From: an uncultured Bacteroidia bacterium | Lineage (GTDB): Bacteria > Bacteroidota > Bacteroidia > Bacteroidales > Prolixibacteraceae | Direction of reading: 5' to 3' | Assembly: GCA_903918045.1 (NCBI GenBank) | Contig: CAIXCY010000130.1 | Location: 1 to 47,144 of the forward strand | DNA length: 47,144 nucleotides | Shown here: one piece after another, positions 26,680 to 35,348 of the stretch | Layout of the letters: each line of letters starts with the position of its first letter | Position numbering within the stretch: the stretch's first letter is position 1 | Translations under genes and position numbers: made by a program | Notes under the pieces: model-generated | What the model was told of the DNA's origin: nothing | What the model saw: the letters and a program-made list of their open reading frames with translations, nothing else | Database searches by the model: none

Positions 26680-26733
26680 TTTTATAAGGGGATTATCAAT
26701 ATACACGGGTATAGTATAAAGATTTTATAAAGA
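26680..26733 (-). promoter_or_regulatory. Candidate KdpE-controlled region upstream of the potassium permease
   Basis: TATAAAGATTTTATAAAGA (26715-26733, plus strand) has two TATAAAGA half-sites 11 bases apart and is 17 of 19 identical to 24461-24479. TTTTATAAGG (26680-26689) is also shared with the kdp promoter region. The distance between the two elements is 35 bases here against 24 at kdp (start to start), an 11-base difference equal to one helical turn. No exact -7 hexamer was found. Confidence 0.5.
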
Positions 26734-26791
26734 TGCTTTAGGCCGAAGGCGAACGGAGCAATTCCAGGCGGGACCAGGAGTCGCACCCGGA

Positions 26792-27889
26792 CTATCTAAA
26801 TCTGGCTACAATTTTCTTTTTCTGAATCTTACCTGTCTGGGAAAGATCAAAGGCGAAAACTGAAACAACCTTGCGGGGGTACTCAAACTTCGTAAGGAGG
26901 GTTGCCATGGCTACCTCAAGGTTATCCAGTTGAATTTGACTCAAGGGATCGCCTTCTACAAAAAGGGCAACCTTTTCACCCAGAAGCTTATCGGGCAACC
27001 CTGCAATAAAAAACCGCCCCGAAATCAAGGGAAAGATTTTCTTTTCGACCTGTTCCGGAAAGATTTTTACTCCTCCTGAGTTTATTACGCTGTCTAAACG
27101 ACCAATCCATTCGAAATGAGAAGAATCGCTTATTGCAACGACATCATTTGTAATAAGCAGATCAGAGGTGAGTTTTGGAGCCTTAATAACAAGACAGCTT
27201 CGCTCATCAACTGAAACTGTAACACCCTGAAGGACTTCATAAAATGCAGAGCGGTGCTCTCCGTTAACAGCGCGTATTGCGATGTGTGAGCTGGTTTCCG
27301 TCATTCCATAGGTAGCAAAGATATTGGATGAGAGTTTTTGACAATCCATCTCCAGACTGTAGGAGATCTCCCCTCCCCCAACGATAACGGAATTAATCTG
27401 CTTTTCTCCAAGCCAATCAATCGAATGGGCCAACTGATAAGGTGTAATAGCCACAAAGTGGATCTTGTCCCGAACCTCCTTAAGCGGATTTGATGAAGGC
27501 TCCACGGTTATAAGGTTCATCCCTGTAACGAAAGTCCTTACAACCATCATCTTTCCTGCTATATAACTAACAGGAAGACAAAGCAATGCATTCGTTCCGC
27601 GATCCAATCCAAAATAATCGGCAGTCATCATCGCCGAGTTAATCATTCGTTCCCTGGGTTGATGGATTACTTTTGGAATACCTGTAGATCCGGAGGTCTG
27701 AACGACAACAAATTCAGCTTCAGAGAGCCATTCCAAAATAAATCGGTACAACGAATTCGCCCATTCCGGAAGCCCGACCCTCACAACCTGGGACTTACAA
27801 AAAGCGATGAGTTCATCCCGCTCATAATGAATGCCATCAAGTGTTAATGAAGATGAATTATTTACCATTCCAAAAAGCTTAAATCCCAT
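26792..27889 (-). CDS. menE: o-Succinylbenzoate-CoA ligase (MenE)
   Basis: 365 residues; a start at Met8 (27868) is equally possible and reduces the overlap with menC from 28 to 7 bases. An adenylate-forming enzyme: FVVVQTSGSTGIPKVIHQPR is the phosphate-binding loop, ATYGMTETSSHIAIR the A5 motif, WIGRLDSVINSGGVKIFPEQ the A7-A8 hinge, and GKIQKKKIVARF the C-terminal Lys motif. It is shorter than E. coli MenE, as is usual in Bacteroidota. It activates o-succinylbenzoate for ring closure by MenB. It is the last gene of the men operon. Confidence 0.92.
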   Translation of the reverse strand: MGFKLFGMVNNSSSLTLDGIHYERDELIAFCKSQVVRVGLPEWANSLYRFILEWLSEAEFVVVQTSGSTGIPKVIHQPRERMINSAMMTADYFGLDRGTNALLCLPVSYIAGKMMVVRTFVTGMNLITVEPSSNPLKEVRDKIHFVAITPYQLAHSIDWLGEKQINSVIVGGGEISYSLEMDCQKLSSNIFATYGMTETSSHIAIRAVNGEHRSAFYEVLQGVTVSVDERSCLVIKAPKLTSDLLITNDVVAISDSSHFEWIGRLDSVINSGGVKIFPEQVEKKIFPLISGRFFIAGLPDKLLGEKVALFVEGDPLSQIQLDNLEVAMATLLTKFEYPRKVVSVFAFDLSQTGKIQKKKIVARFR

Positions 27890-28920
27890 TCATTTCTGGG
27901 AATGTAATAAAGTCTTCCCTTCGATATTGTTAAAGGGGAAGCAATGTTATTGGTATAGATCTGCCCGGTTCCCAATCCCTGAGGTAGTGCATTGTTAAGT
28001 GTAAATGTCCATTGGGCGATGGCATTCAGACCAATATTCCCTTCCAGGGCAGAGGTTACCCACCATCCTATTCCCTCTTTTGCAGCAATAGAAATCCACT
28101 CATTGCTTGCTGCGAACCCGCCTATCAGACCAGGTTTCAGGATAATATACTGAGGCTTGATAGAATTTAGAAGTTCCTCTTTTTCTTTGGGTGTGAAAAT
28201 ACCAATCAACTCCTCATCGAGGGCAATCGGGATCGGTGTCGTCCGGCATAATTTGGCCATGTCCTCAACCTGTCCCTGCCGGATAGGCTGCTCGATGGAA
28301 TGGATCGAAAACGCAGAAAAACAGTTCAGCCTCTCCAGCGCATTTTCAGGTGTAAACGCCCCATTGGCATCCAGCCTGATTGTAATATCTTCCGGGGAGA
28401 ACTGTTTTCGGATATTTGAAATGATATCCAGCTCGCTTTCAAAATCCAGGGCGCCCACTTTTAGTTTAATTGTATCAAAACCCTGCTCAATCTTCTCACT
28501 GATCTGCTTCTCCATAAATTCACGGCTACCCATCCAGACAAGACCGTTAATTGGAATCCCTGCTTTACCGGCAGTAAAGTCTGAAGGATAGAGGATATTT
28601 TGATTTTCCGAATTACTGGCAAGGTCAGCCATTGCGGTCTCCAGGGCAAATGCGATCGATGGAAATTCTGCAAGATCCAGCATTTCAACAGGAACACCTG
28701 CATTGATCTCCCCACATACTTCAGCCAGTTTATCTTCATAATCAGACCGGTCATCAATACTTAACCCGGGAATAATTGAGCACTCCCCGATACCGGTATA
28801 CCCAATGAAGTAGTCATGCAACAGGATATACCACGCTTTCTTATCAACAAGGGTTCCTCTGGATGTCTTCGCAGGCACCTTGAAATTAAGTTTATGCTTG
28901 ATAATCCGTGCGTTGAGCAT
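27862..28920 (-). CDS. menC: o-Succinylbenzoate synthase (MenC)
   Basis: 352 residues of the enolase superfamily. Catalytic and metal residues can be seen in order: the KLKVG motif (FDTIKLKVGALDF), the first metal Asp in IRLDANGAFTPENAL, the Glu in SIEQPIRQG, the Asp-Glu in PIALDEEL, and the second Lys in YIILKPGLIGGF. It dehydrates SHCHC to o-succinylbenzoate. It overlaps menE and begins 20 bases after menA ends. Confidence 0.93.
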   Translation of the reverse strand: MLNARIIKHKLNFKVPAKTSRGTLVDKKAWYILLHDYFIGYTGIGECSIIPGLSIDDRSDYEDKLAEVCGEINAGVPVEMLDLAEFPSIAFALETAMADLASNSENQNILYPSDFTAGKAGIPINGLVWMGSREFMEKQISEKIEQGFDTIKLKVGALDFESELDIISNIRKQFSPEDITIRLDANGAFTPENALERLNCFSAFSIHSIEQPIRQGQVEDMAKLCRTTPIPIALDEELIGIFTPKEKEELLNSIKPQYIILKPGLIGGFAASNEWISIAAKEGIGWWVTSALEGNIGLNAIAQWTFTLNNALPQGLGTGQIYTNNIASPLTISKGRLYYIPRNEWDLSFLEW

Positions 28921-28940
28921 TTGTGAAGCTGATCTGATAT

Positions 28941-29837
28941 TTAGAGTATCATCCCAATCCCAAAGGTAATTGAAAAGAACAACGTTGATAGCGATAGATT
29001 TCGGAGCTCAACATTCAGGTCGGCAGGAATCGTATTCCGAAGAACAACCACCATATTTCGGATAAGTAGTGGTATTGAAATTACAAATAAGAGCTGGGTA
29101 GCGGAATGGTAATTTAGAGCCACATATAACGCTGTGGCCAGGATCGCAAGACCAATAAGTGTCGCATGATAGATTCGCCCCCACTTTCCCCCCATCTTAA
29201 CCACCAAAGTATGTTTATTTGTAAGTATATCAGAGCGTTCGTCCCGCAGGTTATTTAAATTTAGAACCCCGGTGCTAAGCAGTCCCAAAGATACTGCAGG
29301 CAAAAGAACTTCGGGACGAAGGAGTTGTCCATGTAAGAAATAGGTACCTGTTACTGCTATGATTCCAAAAAAGATAAATACAAAAAGATCTCCAAATCCG
29401 CTGTAACCGTAGGGATTTTTACCGACTGTATAATTGATTGCAGCTCCGATTGAAGCAAGGCCCAGTGCCAGATAGGTCAGTTTCAGAGGTGCATTACCAT
29501 CCGGAAAGCCCTGAAGGATAAGGAAAATACCCGAAACAAGCGCCAGTGAAGAAACCAGCCCGATCGCTGCGATCATCTGCCGCGGAGTGATGGCTCCGGT
29601 TGAGACCATCCTGTCGGGACCAATCCGTTCATGATTATCGGTACCTTTTGTGAAATCGCCATAATCGTTTGCCAGGTTTGAGAGGATCTGAAGTAACAGT
29701 GATGTTAATGCAGCCAGCAGGAAAATATTCCAGCGGAACACTCCATCAGCTGCAGCAAGAAAACTGCCGAGTATAGAACCGGAGAGCGCCAGAGGCAAAG
29801 TGCGTGGGCGGGCTGCGTGAATCCAGGGTTTTATCAT
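28941..29837 (-). CDS. menA: 1,4-Dihydroxy-2-naphthoate polyprenyltransferase (MenA)
   Basis: I chose the ATG at 29835-29837, giving 298 residues that begin MIKPWIHAARPRTLPLALSG, the family N-terminus; an in-frame ATG at 29903 would add 22 hydrophobic residues lacking homologous character. A UbiA-type prenyltransferase with eight to nine spans and both Asp-rich motifs: NDYGDFTKGTD and NNLRDERSDILTNKHTL. It attaches the isoprenoid chain to DHNA in the membrane. The 340-base gap before it is unusual in this otherwise overlapping operon and may contain its own promoter. Confidence 0.93.
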   Translation of the reverse strand: MIKPWIHAARPRTLPLALSGSILGSFLAAADGVFRWNIFLLAALTSLLLQILSNLANDYGDFTKGTDNHERIGPDRMVSTGAITPRQMIAAIGLVSSLALVSGIFLILQGFPDGNAPLKLTYLALGLASIGAAINYTVGKNPYGYSGFGDLFVFIFFGIIAVTGTYFLHGQLLRPEVLLPAVSLGLLSTGVLNLNNLRDERSDILTNKHTLVVKMGGKWGRIYHATLIGLAILATALYVALNYHSATQLLFVISIPLLIRNMVVVLRNTIPADLNVELRNLSLSTLFFSITFGIGMIL

Positions 29838-30177
29838 TTGGGACAAAAATAAAATAAGTACTTGAAAACGGGAAATAAATATAACACAATAAACTATTGC
29901 CATAGTTAAGAAGACAATATATAACCAAAGTCAGAAAGATTATTCAGTCGAAAAAAAAATCCAAGGTCGATACCGACCATTAAATTTCATCCAGCTCCAC
30001 CAAATAACAACATTCTGCTAACTATTACAAAGGAGTTTCTTCACTTCGTCATCAATGTCTCCATCGTATAAATCTGATAATCGCACGAAGTTTATAGTTT
30101 CTAAATGGTTGCCATTCGCAAATTTTGGACTTCTCCTTCGCAATGGCAGCTTCCTTACCTTAAAATAGCAAATTTAT
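29838..30177. other. Gap between menB and menA with hairpins and an ORF remnant
   Basis: 340 bases. On the minus strand GGTCG-N4-CGACC (29965-29978) is followed by TTGGA and a run of nine T residues (29951-29959), a weak terminator-like structure. TGCCATT and AATGGCA face each other around 30105-30146. A 51-codon open stretch without an ATG (30173 down to 30018) contains the protein-like segment VRLSDLYDGDIDDEVKKLLC. It looks like inserted or decayed sequence. Confidence 0.4.
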
Positions 30178-30999
30178 TTACGGGAACCTCGGAAACTTCT
30201 TAAAGTCAGGCTTCCTTTTCTCGAGGTAAGCCTTTTTCCCCTCCTGTGCCTCTTCGGTCATATAATAGAGCAAAGTCGCATTTCCGGCTAACTCCTGAAT
30301 TCCGGCCTGCCCGTCAAGATCTGCATTTAATCCAACCTTGATCATACGCAGTGCCAGCGGACTGTGCTGCATCATCTTCATACACCAGGCAACTGTAGTA
30401 TCTTCGAGCTGATCAAGTGGTACAACCTTGTTTACCAGCCCCATATTGAGGGCTTCCTGCGCCGAATACTGTTCGCAAAGGAACCAGATTTCACGCGCCT
30501 TCTTCTGACCCACAATTCTGGCGAGATAGGATGAGCCAAAGCCGGCATCAAAACTCCCAACCCGGGGTCCGGTCTGACCAAAAATTGCATTCTCTGAGGC
30601 AATGGAAAGGTCGCACACAATATGGAGCACATGACCCCCACCGATTGCAAAGCCGTTTACCATCGCCACAACCGGCTTCGGCATAGAGCGAATAAGTTTC
30701 TGTAAATCAAGCACATTTAAACGAGGGACACCATCTTTCCCGATATATCCGCCTGAACTCTTGACGTTCTGATCCCCTCCGCTGCAAAACGCCTTATCTC
30801 CCTCACCGGTAAGAATAATTGTGAAGATATCGGGATTCTCACGACAAAAAACCATCGCTTCAATCATCTCCTTTACAGTGTCGGGGGTGAAAGCATTCCG
30901 GTATCGCGGACGGTTAATTGAGATCTTTGCAATTCCTTCAAAATATTCAAATTTTATCTCTTCAAACTCCTTGATGGAAGTCCAGGTTCTGGCGCTCAT
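30178..30999 (-). CDS. menB: 1,4-Dihydroxy-2-naphthoyl-CoA synthase (MenB)
   Basis: 273 residues of the crotonase family. [52 protein letters not shown] (oxyanion hole) and [20 protein letters not shown] carry the MenB-specific pattern; the Gly-containing GQTGP loop suggests the bicarbonate-dependent type I enzyme. C-terminal [16 protein letters not shown] is the MenB tail. It closes the second ring of the naphthoate. Its start overlaps the menD stop by four bases. Confidence 0.96.
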   Translation of the reverse strand: MSARTWTSIKEFEEIKFEYFEGIAKISINRPRYRNAFTPDTVKEMIEAMVFCRENPDIFTIILTGEGDKAFCSGGDQNVKSSGGYIGKDGVPRLNVLDLQKLIRSMPKPVVAMVNGFAIGGGHVLHIVCDLSIASENAIFGQTGPRVGSFDAGFGSSYLARIVGQKKAREIWFLCEQYSAQEALNMGLVNKVVPLDQLEDTTVAWCMKMMQHSPLALRMIKVGLNADLDGQAGIQELAGNATLLYYMTEEAQEGKKAYLEKRKPDFKKFPRFP

Positions 31000-32681
31000 A
31001 ATAATTTTATTTGGTTATAATATTCTTTAAAAACAGTTGTATTTACATCCGGATCGGTCATTATCTCAAGAATTGCAGGGTGATCAGACGGTTCAAAAAG
31101 CCAGTCAAGCAAGCCGGATAACTCATCCATCGATTTGCACAAGGCATGACTGGCTCCGAAGGCGCCTGCCAAAAGTTTAATATTAACCTCATGGGGCGTT
31201 TCAAAAAACTCACGGGCCGGGTTCTCCCCGTCCATGGGGTTGATGAGGCTGAAGATATTTCCCCCCCCATTATTTATGACAATAATTTTAAGATTCCCTG
31301 AAACATGCTTGTTCCATAATCCATTCGAATCGTAAATAAATGAAATGTCCCCGGTGATCAGAAATGTAGGTTTTGAGGATGCTACAGAAAAACCTGCAGC
31401 GGTAGAGATACAACCATCAATCCCTGACGTCCCCCGATTGCAATGATAAACAATATCTTCACAACTTTCAAAAAGCTGTGAATGACGTATGGCTGTACTG
31501 TTGGCCAGATGAAGGTTATAACCTGTCGGAATATGTTTAAGAACAGCCTCATAAACAACGAGGTCAGACCACGGCATGGAGTGCATCAGTACCTGATGTT
31601 TATTATTGACTTTTAAAACCTTATCTGCAAATAGCTTTCCATAATCACTGCCCGATTTATCTTCGCTCGCCAATAGCGCCCCAAGTAAAGTTTCGGGTGT
31701 GGTGACAATTGAATGGGTTAATCCCTGAAAAGTATCTACAAATGAGGGGGATTGCTGTATGTGCCAGTGTGCGGAAGGGGGATTTTGCCTTAAATATTTC
31801 TTCAACTGCCCCGATACAACTGAGTGCCCGACAGTGATCATCAAATCTGGTTGAAATAAGGAACCCTCCTCTGCGTTAAGCGCTCTGAAAAATCGTTCAG
31901 GGGATGAAATTACCCCTGGATTATAATTATTGGCAATATTTTCTGCGATTACAACCACTGAGGGATTTGCCAGAAGTTTCGGGAGGATCTGATTTAGTTC
32001 CACATTCTCAACATTCGCACCCAAAATTACAAGTTTGCGTTGACTGTTGTTCCAGGTATACAGAAGTCGGGCGAGTAATTCATCCGACAATACCGGAGCT
32101 GAACCTACAGTTTTGATGATCCGGATATCTGCACTTCGTTCCGGAAGAGGGGCGTATAGCGGTTCCCGAAGCGGAATATTCAGATGAACAGGCCCTTTAG
32201 GTTCCTGCATGGCGGTATTCATCGCCTCGTTTACCGTTCGGTTGAAGTACCAGAGATCGGAATCGATGGCCGTTTCAGTAGGAAGCTCAAAGCTTTTTTT
32301 GATGTAATTAGTGTAAATTTCACGCTGCCGGAGCGTTTGTCCATCGGACTGATCGATCCATTCACCAGGGCGGTCGGCAGTCAGAATGATCAGGGGAATA
32401 TTTTGATAGAAAGCCTCCGCGATGGCAGGGGCAAAGTTTAGAGCCGCAGTGCCCGAGGTGCAAATCAAACCTAGGGGTTCCTGTGTTTTAAGGGCGAGTC
32501 CGAGTGCAAAGTAACCGGCTGAACGTTCATCGGTTATACTTAAACATTCGATATGGCCATGGCCGGTAAAGGAGAATATCAATGGTGCATTGCGCGACCC
32601 GGGTGAAATAACCACCCTGCGCAATCCATGCCGGTAGAGAATCTCCGGCAGATCACTAACTCCCTGTTTTGGAGAATTCAT
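30996..32681 (-). CDS. menD: SEPHCHC synthase (MenD)
   Basis: 561 residues, a thiamine diphosphate enzyme. [16 protein letters not shown] is the substrate-binding start, [20 protein letters not shown] and [17 protein letters not shown] form the pyrimidine-binding part with the catalytic Glu region, and [16 protein letters not shown] and [16 protein letters not shown] are the diphosphate/Mg part. It condenses isochorismate with 2-oxoglutarate. It overlaps menF by 26 bases and menB by four, so translational coupling is likely. Confidence 0.95.
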   Translation of the reverse strand: MNSPKQGVSDLPEILYRHGLRRVVISPGSRNAPLIFSFTGHGHIECLSITDERSAGYFALGLALKTQEPLGLICTSGTAALNFAPAIAEAFYQNIPLIILTADRPGEWIDQSDGQTLRQREIYTNYIKKSFELPTETAIDSDLWYFNRTVNEAMNTAMQEPKGPVHLNIPLREPLYAPLPERSADIRIIKTVGSAPVLSDELLARLLYTWNNSQRKLVILGANVENVELNQILPKLLANPSVVVIAENIANNYNPGVISSPERFFRALNAEEGSLFQPDLMITVGHSVVSGQLKKYLRQNPPSAHWHIQQSPSFVDTFQGLTHSIVTTPETLLGALLASEDKSGSDYGKLFADKVLKVNNKHQVLMHSMPWSDLVVYEAVLKHIPTGYNLHLANSTAIRHSQLFESCEDIVYHCNRGTSGIDGCISTAAGFSVASSKPTFLITGDISFIYDSNGLWNKHVSGNLKIIVINNGGGNIFSLINPMDGENPAREFFETPHEVNIKLLAGAFGASHALCKSMDELSGLLDWLFEPSDHPAILEIMTDPDVNTTVFKEYYNQIKLL

Positions 32682-33843
32682 AGGAATTCATACTTGTTTT
32701 AACGCTCGTTACAAAGGTCGATAAGGTCATGATCTTTTGCGTTGTTTCGTCCCATTCGCGCCGCGGAATAGACCCTTTGGTTATTCCTGCACCGCCAAAA
32801 AAGGCAAAACCCTCCTTCACAACCTTCATGCAGCGCAAGTTAACAAAAAGTGTCGTTTTATCACCAATATTTACAGGGCCCAGAAATCCGGAATAATATT
32901 CACGGTTATGTTTCTCAACGCCCAGCAGAAGCTCCTTTGCAGCAACCTTGGGCAACCCTCCCACGGATGGTGTTGGTTGCAGCGCTTCAATAAATTCTCC
33001 AAGCTGGGGTTTGATCAGTGATGCCTCAAAATCAAACTGGGTTCTCAAATGAACCAGGTTTGCAGCCCGATAGCTGTGGGGGCCAATTTTCTCCAGGGTG
33101 GTGACCCCAAATGTTTGTAAAACCTCCTCAATATAACCTGTAACTATCTCCTGTTCATCCAGTTCCTTTGCTTTCCAGACCACCTTCGAAACCTCGGAGT
33201 CTCCTAAAACCTGTGTCCCTGCGATGGAGGTTGTCTTTGCATGATTCCCTTCGATTAGCAGCAAGGGTTCGGGTGAAGCACCCATCCAGCACCCCACACC
33301 TGGTATCCGAAGCAGGTAAACAAAGGCCCCCGGATAAGATTGACAAAGTGAATTAAAAAGGGTAATCAGATCGACTCCGTCAATGCAACGGTCAATTGTA
33401 ATGCGTGAAAGGACAACTTTATTGATAACTCCTTCCGCTATTTTTTGTTTGATTGTCTCAACCTGTCTCGTAAATTCAGAGAGTGTTGCCTGGTGGATCG
33501 GGTTGGAAGTGACCTCCCCCTCTTCCGCTGACTGGTATTTTAACAGTATATCCATAATTTCGTCAACCGAAAGGTTACCCGTAAAAATATAATCGGGCTC
33601 CAAAATTATGGTGGGGAATAAATCGTTCTTATCAAACGGTGCAATTACAAATCCTCTGGCATTGGTAAGATCACCGGCAGATTGCTGGATACGGGGTTTT
33701 CCATTAAACTGAACCTGTGTGCTGACCTGCGATTCACCGGGCATCTGATAGGAAGCAAAGGGAACGCCATTTTCCAAACAAGCCCGAAGAAGCTTATTAT
33801 TCAATCTTATATTATCTGTATCAATACGATCTGAAGCAATCAT
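32656..33843 (-). CDS. menF: Isochorismate synthase (MenF)
   Basis: 395 residues of the chorismate-binding family. KVVLSRITIDRCIDG, GCWMGASPEPLL, TTSIAGTQ, DEQEIVTGYIEEVLQ, PSVGGLPK, EYYSGFLGPVN and FFGGAGITKGSIPRREWDET are the conserved active-site blocks. The context (menD overlap) makes menaquinone, rather than siderophore or tryptophan, the pathway. It converts chorismate to isochorismate, the first committed step. Confidence 0.94.
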   Translation of the reverse strand: MIASDRIDTDNIRLNNKLLRACLENGVPFASYQMPGESQVSTQVQFNGKPRIQQSAGDLTNARGFVIAPFDKNDLFPTIILEPDYIFTGNLSVDEIMDILLKYQSAEEGEVTSNPIHQATLSEFTRQVETIKQKIAEGVINKVVLSRITIDRCIDGVDLITLFNSLCQSYPGAFVYLLRIPGVGCWMGASPEPLLLIEGNHAKTTSIAGTQVLGDSEVSKVVWKAKELDEQEIVTGYIEEVLQTFGVTTLEKIGPHSYRAANLVHLRTQFDFEASLIKPQLGEFIEALQPTPSVGGLPKVAAKELLLGVEKHNREYYSGFLGPVNIGDKTTLFVNLRCMKVVKEGFAFFGGAGITKGSIPRREWDETTQKIMTLSTFVTSVKTSMNSYEFSKTGS

Positions 33844-33885
33844 CTGTGTCAGTTACTTGAATATCTTCAAAAATTTCTATTGCCG

Positions 33886-34317
33886 TTATCTGTTTATTTC
33901 CACGACCATGGCAGTAACTCTTCCAACCATAATCTTGCGGCCATTCTCGTCTACAATCTCCACATTCCAAACATGTGTCCGTTCCCCCTGGTGTACGATG
34001 CGGGCGGTAGCAGTAACAAAACCCGATTTAGCACTCCCCACATGGTTCCCGTTTACCTCAACCCCTACAACTCCTGACCGGGAAAGATCAACCAGCATTG
34101 CTGAACCGGCACTCGCCACTGTTTCTGCAAGGGCAAGAGAAGCGCCTCCATGCAATAATTTAAAAGGCTGAATGGTGCGGGCATCAACAGGCATTTTTGC
34201 AACAATTTCCCCCTCAACGGCAGAAAGAAACACGATGCCAAGATTATCGACAAGTGTATTTTTACAGAATTCATTTAGCTGCTCTGCCTTTGAAACCTCT
34301 TTCATTACTTTATCCAT
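33886..34317 (-). CDS. Hotdog-fold thioesterase, probably DHNA-CoA thioesterase (MenI-like)
   Basis: 143 residues. The PaaI/YdiI-type hotdog signature LLHGGASLALAETVASAGS carries the catalytic Glu, and VVGVEVNGNHVGSAKSGFVT and WNVEIVDENGRKI complete the fold. It heads the men operon, 42 bases before menF, and a DHNA-CoA hydrolase is the step otherwise missing between MenB and MenA, so I assign it that role by context. A general acyl-CoA thioesterase would look the same. Confidence 0.85.
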   Translation of the reverse strand: MDKVMKEVSKAEQLNEFCKNTLVDNLGIVFLSAVEGEIVAKMPVDARTIQPFKLLHGGASLALAETVASAGSAMLVDLSRSGVVGVEVNGNHVGSAKSGFVTATARIVHQGERTHVWNVEIVDENGRKIMVGRVTAMVVEINR

Positions 34318-34352
34318 TTAGTAAAAGAGAACCGATAACGCCAATTAGCCCG

Positions 34353-34382
34353 CAAAATTAGTTTAAAACAAAGGATTTCCAA
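34353..34382 (-). promoter_or_regulatory. Promoter of the menaquinone operon
   Basis: On the minus strand TTG (34382-34380), 19 bases, then TAATTTTG (34360-34353) gives an exact match to the Bacteroidetes primary-sigma promoter TTG-N19-TAnnTTTG. The -7 element ends 36 bases before the start codon of the first gene, leaving a short leader of roughly 30 bases. Confidence 0.65.
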
Positions 34383-34574
34383 GACAAATAGCGTGGCAAA
34401 CACGTTTTATTCCTTCATCATTAACAGGATATTGGCAAGAATGTTGTTAAAACGACAGATCCCAACGGTTCTTCGCACGTTTAGTTTGCAGGATATATCA
34501 AAAGGAACAAAGGCAAACTTCATAATAAATTTACCATATCCTCCAAAAATCACGAAAATTATTAACACACACTT

Positions 34575-34611
34575 AATCTAAATTAGTTGCAAACGTCAAC
34601 TAATTTAGATT
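34575..34611 (+). promoter_or_regulatory. Perfect 15-base inverted repeat, probable MarR operator
   Basis: AATCTAAATTAGTTG (34575-34589) and its exact complement CAACTAATTTAGATT (34597-34611) are separated by seven bases. The repeat ends 26 bases before the marR start. AGTTG-N7-CAACT half-sites suit a winged-helix MarR dimer, so autoregulation is likely. No T-tract follows that would make it a terminator. Confidence 0.7.
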
Positions 34612-34637
34612 CTTTTGCAGTCAAATAAAGGATTGGA

Positions 34638-35117
34638 ATGGGATCAGAGATACCACTTGGATACATGTTGAACCGCAGCAGACGGGTTTTTAAGAATCAG
34701 ATGGCTTCAGAATTGAGGGAGAAAAAGATTGATTTATCCTTTGAGCAATATGTAATCCTGAAACTTCTGCATTTTAATACCAATCTAATCCAGCAGGATC
34801 TGGCTGACAGGCTGCAAAAGGACAAATCAATCATCGTTCGGCACATTAACTGCCTTTTGGAGCACAACTATGTGGTGAGAGTTACTAACCAGGCAGACCA
34901 GCGTAAAAAAAATCTGACCCTAACTTCAGATGGAGTCGCGATTCTGAATCAGATGAAGGTGATAGCGGCAGATGTAACGAATAAATTACTCGTCGGAGTT
35001 TCGGAAACCGAACTTCAGATATTTCAGGATGTATTGCTGAAAATTCAGGAGAATGGAGATGCAGAAGAGTACCTTTGCATCTTAGGAGACCAGGTTGAAA
35101 AAAGAGAAATAAGTTGA
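34638..35117 (+). CDS. MarR-family transcriptional regulator
   Basis: 159 residues with a winged helix-turn-helix: LSFEQYVILKLLHFN, LIQQDLADRLQKDKSIIVRH (recognition helix) and the wing YVVRVTNQADQRKKNLTLTS with the family's DxRxK-like DQRKK motif. It precedes a three-gene RND efflux system on the same strand (231-base gap) and is most likely its repressor, releasing DNA on binding a toxic compound. The palindrome in front suggests it also controls itself. Confidence 0.92.
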   Translation: MGSEIPLGYMLNRSRRVFKNQMASELREKKIDLSFEQYVILKLLHFNTNLIQQDLADRLQKDKSIIVRHINCLLEHNYVVRVTNQADQRKKNLTLTSDGVAILNQMKVIAADVTNKLLVGVSETELQIFQDVLLKIQENGDAEEYLCILGDQVEKREIS

Positions 35118-35263
35118 AATTTTGGTGGTAGTCTTTTTATCTCGAATCATGAACAAATCAGTCCATTATAGAAATACGAAATTATATCCCTCTTATTAAT
35201 CAAGTAATTCTAACGATAATAATTCAAAAATAATAACACGAAGTGTGCTTAAGCGTTAGGATA

Positions 35264-35306
35264 GTGGACAGGTGACTGTTCCTGATTTAAAAAGTCACCA
35301 GCCCAC
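35264..35306 (+). promoter_or_regulatory. Hairpin upstream of the efflux adaptor gene
   Basis: GTGG (35264-35267) and GGTGACT (35271-35277) pair with AGTCACC (35293-35299) and CCAC (35303-35306), giving an 11-pair interrupted stem 43 bases before the adaptor start. No T-tract follows. It could be an attenuator or operator of the efflux genes. Confidence 0.35.
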
Positions 35307-35348
35307 TTCCTCCGAAACAAAAGAACATAAATATTAGAAACAATTTAT

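Larger units (their letters stand above)
34318..34637. other. Divergent promoter region between the men operon and the MarR gene
   Basis: 320 bases. The minus-strand men promoter is at 34353-34382 and the large palindrome before marR at 34575-34611. A 62-codon plus-strand open frame inside (34393-34581) has no protein-like character and runs into the palindrome, so I do not call it. The remainder is AT-rich. Confidence 0.5.

Noticed and set aside
26607-26791. c-di-AMP (ydaO-type) riboswitch before the KimA-like permease
   Set aside because: The gap is only 185 bases and none of the expected conserved helices or G-rich loops could be found; a shared protein-binding box explains regulation better.
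34393-34581. 62-codon plus-strand frame upstream of marR
   Set aside because: It shows no conserved motif, overlaps the men promoter and runs into the operator palindrome.
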